Part shown: positions 37,071 to 45,144 of the stretch, piece after piece
Position numbering within the stretch: the stretch's first letter is position 1
Layout of the letters: every line of letters starts with the position of its first letter
Source: Mesaphorura yosii
Taxonomy: Eukaryota > Arthropoda > Collembola > Poduromorpha > Tullbergiidae
Direction: 5' to 3'
Length of the DNA stretch: 64,000 bases
Assembly (NCBI GenBank): GCA_009869945.1
Contig: WIXG01000075.1
Location: forward strand, 1 to 64,000
The notes under the pieces: model-generated
What the model was told of the DNA's origin: nothing
The model's database searches: none
What the model saw: only the letters and a program-made list of their open reading frames with translations
Program-made: the position numbers and the translations under genes

Positions 37071-37880
37071 TTAGCCAGATTTAGCACCTTTACTGCATTC
37101 GCTCATGCACAGCAGCTGGCAATCGGTGACTGTCCATCCATTTCTCATGCACCACGTATTCAGGAATTTGCAGTCAATCAATCGGGTCCGGTTGTACTTG
37201 ACGGTGCCTTCGTCGTCCAGATATCTCCCGCCGAGTATCTTTTGGTTCATACAGCGAATCCAGTCTTTTTCCCTGCAGAAGCCGCCCCAGTCTCTGCGTA
37301 CTTGTTTATCCTCTTCTGATAATGGAGGCTTGTTTAGTTCGGGCTCGTGCTTTCGCTCTACGTCGTGTCGCCCTTTTCCCGGCCGGGGGCGTGAACTCGG
37401 ATGCTGGCGGTGGGGGATTTCATTGTGCTGCGGAATCGTTTCTGCTATTACTGGCCGAGGCGCACTCGTACTGGTGGATGGAGCAGCTGCTGCCGGTGGC
37501 AAACTAGGCAAAGACTTGACAGTGGTTGATCTGGTTGTGGTTGTGGAAGCTGGCCTTCTTGTTTGCGGTGTTGTCGACCCAGGCGTGCCTGCCGTCGAGT
37601 TCTCAGGAATCTCGGTCGTTGTCGACGCCGATGTCAACTCAGTAAACATAAACGCGGATTCGGTAGAAGACTCATTTAGCACAACTGTTGAAATTGTGCT
37701 TGTTTGCAGCACCATTTTGGTTTTCATTCCGTCGTCAGCGCCTTCCGCGAGCGTCCCGTTCTCGGTCGGAGTCGAAGCCGGAGCCACTCTCGATGCATTT
37801 GTGGCGTTTTCTCCGTCAGAATTTGAAATGACGATGGCGAAAAGTGTGCAAAAGAAAATGTACAAGACTAAAAATGACAT
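37071..37880 (-). CDS. Secreted mucin-like protein with C-terminal seven-cysteine domain
   Basis: One exon of 269 residues from the ATG at 37878-37880. The signal peptide is FLVLYIFFCTLFAIVIS. A long Ser/Thr/Pro-rich stretch with NATNAS, TSASTTTEIPEN and TTTTRSTTVKS suits heavy O-glycosylation. The last ~65 residues carry seven cysteines (GGFCREKDW, IRCMNQK, LIDCKF, NTWCMRNG, VTDCQLLCMSECS). The layout resembles mucin-tethered peptide or cuticle/peritrophic proteins, but it is not a standard chitin-binding type 2 spacing. The same-frame upstream ATGs precede no signal and are ignored. Family not recognised. Confidence 0.65.
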   Translation of the reverse strand: MSFLVLYIFFCTLFAIVISNSDGENATNASRVAPASTPTENGTLAEGADDGMKTKMVLQTSTISTVVLNESSTESAFMFTELTSASTTTEIPENSTAGTPGSTTPQTRRPASTTTTRSTTVKSLPSLPPAAAAPSTSTSAPRPVIAETIPQHNEIPHRQHPSSRPRPGKGRHDVERKHEPELNKPPLSEEDKQVRRDWGGFCREKDWIRCMNQKILGGRYLDDEGTVKYNRTRLIDCKFLNTWCMRNGWTVTDCQLLCMSECSKGAKSG

Positions 37881-39069
37881 TTTAGTGTTTATTGGTGCCT
37901 TTACTACTTCGGATTTGGAGACTACGAAGAAACTGGAGAAAACGCGAGAGCAGCAGGCAGGCAGTGCTGCTGGACATTTGTTCATTGGAATTGGACATAG
38001 ATTCACATTTTGTTACGTAATAATTCAAAATTGCAGTTTGCAAAAAGGGAAACTGTAGCATAGAAAATTGCTTGTTTAACCTTGCATTAAGTCGTCTACA
38101 GTCTACAGATTTACAGCACTTTGTTTGTGTGCTGTGGTTTGGTTTGTACGCGAAAGTGTGAAGTATAAAGGCATGTGCATATCGCGATATCGCAGATGGC
38201 AATTTAAATCTCTTGACTTGAGATTCGGCGATTTGTGGCAAAGGCAAGCGAATAGCGAAATGCGAAAGTCAATTAACTTGAAATGAATTTGTTTGTGGTT
38301 GAAAAGTAAAGCGAACCATTGCAATTTGAGAATTGCGTAATTGCATCATTTGAACAAAGGAATGGACTAACTTGTAATTACGATGACTTCCTGTACGTGG
38401 ACACATCAAGCATCATGAATCAAGTACATCAAATTAATTTGTCTTTGCTGCTGCTGCTGGACAAAAAAGGCTCAATGGAAATGGCAATGAAAATGCTGGA
38501 ATTGGAAATCGAGCGAGACGGGACGAGGACGAGTATTGCGATTCTCACATTTAATGACATCCACAATTGACATTTACAAGTACAATGACAATACAGTGAC
38601 ATAATACGATACAGACAAACGAACACGCCACGCGCCCCGCGTAATCATAATGGTAATGGTACTTGGAGTGTATACGTAGTAATTGTAATTCTCAGACAAT
38701 CACAAGACGAAGACGAAGACGAGTATTTAAAGCGAGTTTCGGGCGGATCATACGGGTACCTTTGCAAATATCACAACGTAGCCTGGCCTATTCTACAGTT
38801 TTGCAGTCATAGCAGTGCAGTGCAGCAGTGCTGGAATCTTACCTACTAAATTCTACATTTATGCGGCGCCATCATTCGACGCGCAGTCGACGTGCATTTA
38901 GTAATGTAATTTTTGTGCCTATTTAAAACTAAATTCTGCATTCCTATGCCTAGCTAACTAATCTAAGAATATAATGCATTGTGTGACGTGTACAAATATT
39001 TTGTGCCGTGCCTAAATATTATAGATATAGTGCTATGCATATCTTTTATACGTTTCTCAAAGTCCCAAT
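37881..39069. other. Intergenic, nothing firm
   Basis: About 1.2 kb between the mucin-like gene and the serpin last exon. A short (GAAGAC)n-like tract lies near 38705. No convincing gene or element. Confidence 0.45.
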
Positions 39070-39620
39070 TTAAGCCGAACAGGTAAATGTGAAAAGGTCG
39101 AATTTGTGCAGTTGCAATTGCAGTACGTAGTTGAATGTGAATGGAATCAAGTGAATGAAGAGTGCGAATGAACAGATTTCTCGTGGTGATTGAACACTGA
39201 GGAGGCTAATGCCTCCACGGCCGCTGCCGCCGCTGGTGGCTGTCCCATTCTCACTCCTTGTCTTGGCCTGGGTCGCCTTGTCGGTCGTGGTAGTGGTTGG
39301 CTCTGTGGTGGTCGTCGTTTCAGGAGCGGCAGTGGTAGTTGTTGTAGTGGTGGTAGTCGTAGTTGTCGTAGTCGTCTTTCTGGTTGTAGTTGTTGTAGGT
39401 TTGGTGGTCGTGGTTGGCGGAATAAATGTAAAACGGAACTGGGTTATGTTCTCCGAGCTCGGATCCACCAAACCACTCATGAAAAGAATGTTGTGGTGCT
39501 CGTGGGGTCGGTGGTGATAGTGATGGTAGTGGTACGGCGAATCTTGAATAAATGCGATGAAGGGATGCGTTAAGCGAACAATCTTGACTCGATGATGGCT
39601 TCTCTGCTTTGCGATTGTGG
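39070..39620 (-). CDS. Serpin alternative exon 7b: R-S reactive loop, His-rich insert, Thr-rich tail
   Basis: A good acceptor (ATTTCAG) ends at 39621. In the phase left by exon 6 the exon reads ATIAKQRSHHRVKIVRLT, HPFIAFIQD, a His-rich insert (HYHHYHHRPHEHH) and NILFMSGLVDP, the serpin C-terminal strands. A Thr-rich tail (about 50 residues, with a run of 15 Thr), a Gly/Ser stretch and a hydrophobic end (FALFIHLIPFTFNYVL) follow. Counting from the hinge, P1-P1' is Arg-Ser. On the plus strand this tract gives a Val-rich shadow frame that is not a gene. Confidence 0.75.
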
Positions 39621-41751
39621 CTGAAATTCGATACGATAAATTAAAAGTCAGTCACAAATACGAAGTTTCAGGGTAGCGCAAATTAAAATAAATAAAATTG
39701 AAGCACTTACAAAAATACAGGACTTCCTTTGGCAAAAATAAATCATAGCTCCTCTATCTTTCTCTTGCTCGGCATAGATCCGGGTGGATCAACAATTGCG
39801 CCATTGAATAGCAACAAAAGTTCGTCAGACTCGGACTTGGATTCGAATCTTGCCATGACATACAAAAGGAACGGGTGCGAAGCAATAAACGTGTCAGGGA
39901 GCTCGGCGGAGCGTTTTGTCCGAACCGAGAAGCCTACATGCAGAAGTAAAAAATAATAAATGGATAATAATTAATTTGCTTGCATTGTGAAGTTCTTTTA
40001 GAAAAATTATGAAGAGGAATCGCGTGATAGATTTTGTCATGCGATGAGGGCAACGACAATCAATAATCGAATAGATGGATTGTGTGACTACTCATGCAAC
40101 AAAAAGAAAACGCTCTTAATAAAATAAGAACAGCCTAGTAGAACAAGATTGATTATAAAAGGGAAGACAATTAAAACTACAAAGAGCCGAGACGCCAATA
40201 GAAACGAATTAATGCTAATCGAATTAGAAAAGATAAAAGCGAACCTGTTGCCGCAGCCGCCTCGCTTCCTTCCTCATTAACCTCCAGGAACGCCTTCTGA
40301 ACAGCTTTTGATACGAACAATGGTTCATCTTGAAAGTCATGAATGCCACGCAAGTCAGCACGCGGTCCAAACAACGACCTCATACCAAGCTGAAATAATA
40401 GCAACAAAAAGTGAGCCGGAAAGTTAAGATTCTTTGCCGCTTACAGTTTCCAGCGGTCCCTGTAAATCAATTTCCGATTCCAGTCGGAATTTCGGCATCC
40501 AGAGTTGAACTCTTCTCTGATGCAGTCTTGTTTGAACACTTCCAAGGTCAAAAGAGGTTAACTTAGATTCAAGCTCAGCGAGGCCATCCTCTTTATTTGG
40601 CAGTATGAGAATCATGCTTAAACGATCACCCTGAAAGAAGGCAGAAAATGTTTGTCAGAAATGTTTTGACACCCTAGGATTCGAATTCAGGGTAAAAGTG
40701 GCTGAACATCCTCACAAGCGAACCTTGTATGGCAGCGAGATTGCTCTTGCGTCGAGTTCCTGAAGTTCACCAAACCAAAAGATTTCTGTGGTCTTCATCA
40801 TATCCACCTGGGCCTGGCGTCCAGGACCAATATGAAATACTTCTTTTGCTGTCAACTTCTCATCGAATGGGTGCTTCCAAAGACCCTTGAAGTAAATTGC
40901 GTTAACGAGCACCAGACGCGTGTGTTCAGTTAAATCATCTGTAATAACCCAAAGAGTTAATTTTAAAATGTGCAACCTGGCATGGTGGGTTATTGTTTTC
41001 ATTATGACTTGTGAGAAAGTATTACCTGGAGATACCAAGTCCTTAATTTTGTCTTGAGTGACTCTCTGGACAAAATCATTTATTTTCCTAGCTGATTTAG
41101 CACCATCGATAAAGTCTAACTGTTCGACACGAGCACCAAAACTATCTCGCACCAAAGTCTCGAATTTTGTACTTAATCGGAAGCCAGCCTTTGTGTATAC
41201 GCTATTGGCAGTCTCCAGCGTGAAATTTTCATTACTCTGTGAGTCAGAACACAAACCATAAATTAATTATTAATTACTAAATTATAATTCGTTGCAAGAC
41301 TTGGCAGATGCAAAATCCGTCTTCAACTTACTCTCAAGCCTTCCAACAACCCTCGAAATCCGCGGAACAAAACTCGATCCTCTGGATAATGCATGCTCTT
41401 TCGTATTTCCTCCGCAGTCACTCCACCAGCGCCAGCCTTTATCATCCCCACACACGCACTCAGGCTGAACGGAGAGAATATGAGATTAGAAGTTGGTCGA
41501 GATTTCTTCAGGATCGAGTAGAATTCGGATGTGAAGCGTGCATTGGCCCTAAGAACTACTCCTGTAGCTCCTGTGTCCGAGGCGGATGTCAATGCCATGG
41601 TTAAGAGTCGTAAAAGGAGCAGGAAATGGAAGCTCAAGAACGTGTCTACAAATACACACAAATAAATATGGTTATCTTATCTTCATCGCTTAATGAAATG
41701 GTTCGGATGTTCGTAATAACAGCACTTACCTGAAATTCCAAAAATATTCAT
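39070..41751 (-). CDS. Serpin with two alternative C-terminal exons
   Basis: Shared exons: 41730-41751, 41332-41645, 41026-41236, 40724-40938, 40445-40630 and 40245-40389, ending in phase 1. Exon 1 encodes seven residues. Its junction completes a signal peptide (SFHFLLLLRLLTMAL). Serpin landmarks include SNLIFSPFSLSACVGMI, TRLVLVNAIYFKGLWKHPF and the inhibitory hinge NEEGSEAAAAT (354-364). The message can then join exon 7a (39711-39933, stop at 39743) for a 427-residue protein or exon 7b (39070-39620) for a 547-residue protein. Both start with two bases that complete the same codon and both end in a serpin s4B/s5B strand pair with a VDP. Inhibitory serpins trap serine or cysteine proteases through the loop, so the two forms should differ in target. 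One 87-base intron has no stop and keeps frame. Confidence 0.93.
39290..39425. repeat. Thr-codon (ACN) triplet repeat
   Basis: A run of ACC/ACT/ACA-type triplets on the minus strand, inside serpin exon 7b. It is prone to length change between individuals. Confidence 0.7.
39711..39933 (-). CDS. Serpin alternative exon 7a: RTKR reactive loop and IEEL end
   Basis: After the acceptor TGTAG at 39934, the exon reads GFSVRTKRSAELPDTF, then ASHPFLLYVM and LLLLFNGAIVDPP, the normal serpin end. It stops at 39743-39745 with the chain ending KIEEL. RTKR-S fits a furin-type cleavage site. Twenty-odd bases past the stop there is a strong donor (TTTTT|GTAAGT) at 39710, so 7a can be internal and splice to 7b as 3' UTR. 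The stop-to-junction distance is 32 bases, under the usual 50-base NMD limit. Confidence 0.85.
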
Positions 41752-43746
41752 TCTATTATTGCTGGTTTCGTGATCCAGTAGCACCCATTTTACTTCCTCC
41801 ACTAAATTGGTATTGATTATATCGATCGAATGAACAGAAACTGATCTCTTGGATCTAATCTTGGCTCGCAGCTACACTCTCCAGATTAAAACGAGAATGT
41901 CGAGACTCGAGACCTTAGACTATGACTAGAACTAAATTGTAATACTAATTTTTGAGCAGGTACGCACGACACTAAAAGAGCTGCCAGCTTTCTTCGTTGA
42001 CTTGTAAAATGCAAATAAAGAGGAAAACACAACACAATTTTCCAATTAATACCTTCGTTTGTTTACTCAAACTTTATTAACGACCTGAATTCAAATATTT
42101 GCTAGAAGAGAATACTAAATAAGTAGTCTACTTTCACTATACGACTAAAATACTGCTGCGCGTGTTGTGCTGACTATTTTTGGAGCTGTCTCTCGCACGT
42201 CAATTCCTTTTCCTCACACCACACTTGTTCCAGTGCTCCAGATTTCCTCACACTAGCACATTCACACTAGTGGCCTACTCTAGCAGTCAGCAGTTTGTCC
42301 TTACGACCTACACGGACCACAACTGAACGCTGGCTGAATAGAACTGGAACTGGAACCCAATTTCACTACGAGCCACGAGCTGCTGACTGAACTGACACGA
42401 CACTTGTGCTGCTTTGTGTACACTTTTTGTGTATTTTAAGTAACCAGCCCTGACAAGACAATCCTTTTACCAGCAGCACAGCACCAGCACAAGCACTGAA
42501 GAATACTGAAATCATAATCTCTTCCTCTCCAGGCAGCCCAAGCTAGCTAAGACAAGCATAACTTGTTGCATAAGAGTAAGATGATAAAAATCGATTGGAT
42601 CACAGACAACCATGAAACCCGTCCGTGAAAGAAGTCCTATGCTATGAGCACAGTGAAAGTAAAAGCCTTGGACACGTGTGGCGTGTGGTTCGTTGACTAC
42701 GCTAACGCTACGGATGCGAACTGGAAATTAATTGGCATTGACATACTTTTTATACCACTTCCCAGAAAAATGCGCGAGCGAGTCCGACCAACACCTACCT
42801 AATGCCTTAGTCTTAGAATCTCTTATTGAATCGAAGACAGTTTGTTTGTGCACAAAAATCTCGAATACTGTGGGAGATATACAGAAACTGATTGCCCAGT
42901 CTTAATCCCCATATCCGTCTGAGTGTTTTAGCTATAGTTTACTGGGTTTCGGACAAAATAAAAAATCTTGGCATTTTCTGACCATCTACCTCTTAATCAG
43001 CACCGGCCTGTTTGTACGTGATAATCTCGAAAACTGTGAGGGATACGCAGAAATCGATTTAACAGTCGCAGAGTTTATTCCTACCTCCCCCATTCTGATA
43101 TGAATACTTCAAAGTCTCGATTCTTTCCATCGCTTTTACTCAATTCTGTTAATAGCGTGCCTGTCAAAATGCTATCATTGTTGTCGCCGAGTACTCGGTG
43201 ACAGGGGCCACTAGTATGTAACTAATTATTACTGATAATTAAGAACAGGAAAGAACGGGTGGAGCCAATAAATTCAAGCTGGAATAACATTATTTTACAC
43301 TTAATTACTGCCATATTGATGAGAGTTGATAATAATTGTAAGAGCAATAGTAATTGCATGTTCTCTTATCTACTTTTAGTGTGAAAATGGAACGCTTCCT
43401 GAACAATAATAATCGATTTCAGGTCTTATTTTCGCCAAAACTAAGTTCTCAGATATTATATAAACAAATTGTTGTCCAAAACATAACGATGACTTTAACA
43501 CCATCGGCCAATAGAAATCTGCGGAAGTCAATGATAAAATCGAATGTTGCTTTCTGCTCAAACCTTATCCTCTATCTGCTAGCTCTTTACTCCATCCCCT
43601 GGCCGATGCTTGTTCCGGTTGGCTCGTTCCATGGCTTTCTCTTCAATCACTCCAGTCTTCTTCATCTGCAGGTGTATGATCTTTTGCCAACTGCGTACAG
43701 ATTGCTTCGTACACATTGGAACAAACTTGGACTCCTGGTCCGACTT
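41752..43746. other. Intergenic, with Helitron-like remnant; minus-strand poly(A) signal
   Basis: About 2 kb. It holds the serpin promoter side and a Helitron-like remnant from about 42745 to 43214. Near 42075 an AATAAA on the minus strand could end a transcript coming from the doubtful gene at 43.7 kb. Confidence 0.4.
42745..43214 (+). mobile_element. Non-autonomous Helitron-like remnant, 3' end visible
   Basis: A short stem (CGCCGAG-TA-CTCGGTG, 43185-43200) lies ten bases before CTAG at 43211-43214, and the next base is T. This is the normal Helitron 3' end and A^T target. Inside, two diverged direct copies of about 110 bases (around 42820-42930 and 42990-43110) share TGTTTGT, ATCTCGAA and ACTGTG. 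The 5' end (TC start) is not clear; a boundary near TTTTTATACCAC at 42745 is a guess. No Rep/helicase is present. Confidence 0.45.
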
Positions 43747-44034
43747 TCAAGTCCGAGGCGTTGGGCGAACAGAAACCTCCCTGGTCGGCGGTGGTTCAAC
43801 AACGGTCTTGTATCCGGAGTCCTGCAAGCAAATAGTGTCAATGTGAATCTTTGCGCCTGGGCGGCTTAGCTTTATTGTGAAAGCAGTAATGTGTGTGATG
43901 GCTTACAAAAATAAAACGGTCTTCTTCTTTCTCATTGTTGTGATTGTTGCGGTTCCTCCCTTGGCGTTGGCCTGAAATTCGCTTCCTGTCGCTATCCTGT
44001 GTGATTGCTATCTTGGATTTGCCATGGTCGTTTC
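43747..44034 (-). CDS. Possible small gene, last two exons only
   Basis: A last exon (43747-43821) follows a good acceptor (CTTGCAG) and ends VVEPPPTREVSVRPTPRT then stop. In phase 0 it joins an upstream exon ending at 43907 with a GTAAGC donor. That exon reads KSKIAITQDSDRKRISGQ and NNEKEEDRFIF, strongly hydrophilic. Its upstream border is unclear; an acceptor CAGTAG near 44035 would keep the frame, and a further exon with MKSPTRTLSGLHDSQSLG (44103-44198) does not join in a matching phase. A different splice choice also leaves open frames. Not recognised. Confidence 0.33.
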
Positions 44035-44369
44035 CAACTTTGCCCTACTGGCGCTGGTACGCGTTGGATGTCAGTCTTGTGCCATAATTTACATGAAATC
44101 TGCACTTTACCTATCAAAACTGAGACCGGAAAGCAGCAACGCTGGCCCGAGCGATTGGGAATCGTGCAAGCCGCTTAAAGTTCGGGTGGGAGACTTCATA
44201 TTCTTTGAACGGTATGCTGGGCTTAGGATTTATGGCATGATTCTGGTCATGAAGATTGCAACTACAGTGTAATGTAGCGTAGTTAATCGCGAGTCTGCTT
44301 GCAAGAATTTCAAATCCGTGGCACATTAAATCAAGATTTATTTGAAAAATATTGCACTTTTCATGGTAT

Positions 44370-44994
44370 AAGTCCGAAAAGTCCGAATTGTGCGATTCCG
44401 CAATTCGGAAACGGGACAAGGATCAAGAAACGCCAGCGGGTATTTCAACATTTCGGACTTCGTATAATTTCTTTCGGTATCTGTCAAAAACATGTAAGTG
44501 TTGCCAGAACTTTGGACTTTGGACGAAAGATGTGAACATGGAGTACAAATTCATGCTTTTCATGCTTTGTAGTTTAGAGTCCGACTTTTCCTGGTTCGTA
44601 TTATGGAGAGAGGTCGCTTTTCCAAGACCTATCATCCCGATAAGGAAAAACGACTTGTGAAACGCTCACGAATGGATACGAAACCCAACGCACGCTGCGC
44701 GCAGCTCTGCTGAGGAAAACGCTCCAATGAGATGCACGATACGCGATGCGCGAGTGAGCAGCCAATCTCTTGCTTTTCTGCTTTCTCGTCCCTTCTCAAC
44801 ATGGCCGACTGTGTGTGGTCGTGCGTCCGCATCCGGACTTTGTACTTTCTTCATATTATGATCTCGTTTTCCTGTTGCCTACCGCTTGATCTCGATCTCG
44901 ACACACATGCTGCGAACGAAAGAACGCAGAGACCAGAGAAGTCTATATAAAGCCAAGATCTTCTTCAAAGGCCTCATAATTGATGTTCGGACTT
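44370..44994. promoter_or_regulatory. Cluster of AAGTCCG/CGGACTT heptamers upstream of the NHL gene
   Basis: Five exact copies on either strand: 44370-44376, 44379-44385, 44454-44460, 44834-44840 and 44988-44994, with near-copies near 44512 and 44578. One copy forms part of a perfect stem (TCCGAATTG / CAATTCGGA, 44382-44409). The cluster leads up to the TATA box and TSS of the NHL gene, so it may be a factor-binding array. Confidence 0.4.
44944..44952 (+). promoter_or_regulatory. TATA box of the filamin-NHL gene
   Basis: TATATAAAG lies about 200 bases before the ATG at 45145. A TSS near 44975 would leave a 170-base leader. Confidence 0.6.
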
Positions 44995-45144
44995 CGTGGA
45001 GAGCACATCTGTCGCATCCCGATCCTGCATTCTAACTCTGTACTGCAAGCAATCCAAATAAGCTCTCACTCAAAAGCAATCAGTCAATTGATTCACTGCT
45101 ACTCAATCAAATTGGTACTTTGTTTGACCACAAAGATTACCAAC

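Noticed and set aside
37105-38058. Plus-strand frame of 317 codons
   Set aside because: Antisense of the mucin-like gene. The minus frame has the signal peptide and cysteine module.
39209-39517. Plus-strand frame with a long Val run, looks like a membrane protein
   Set aside because: It is the antisense of the Thr-codon repeat in serpin exon 7b. The minus strand has splice sites and serpin motifs.
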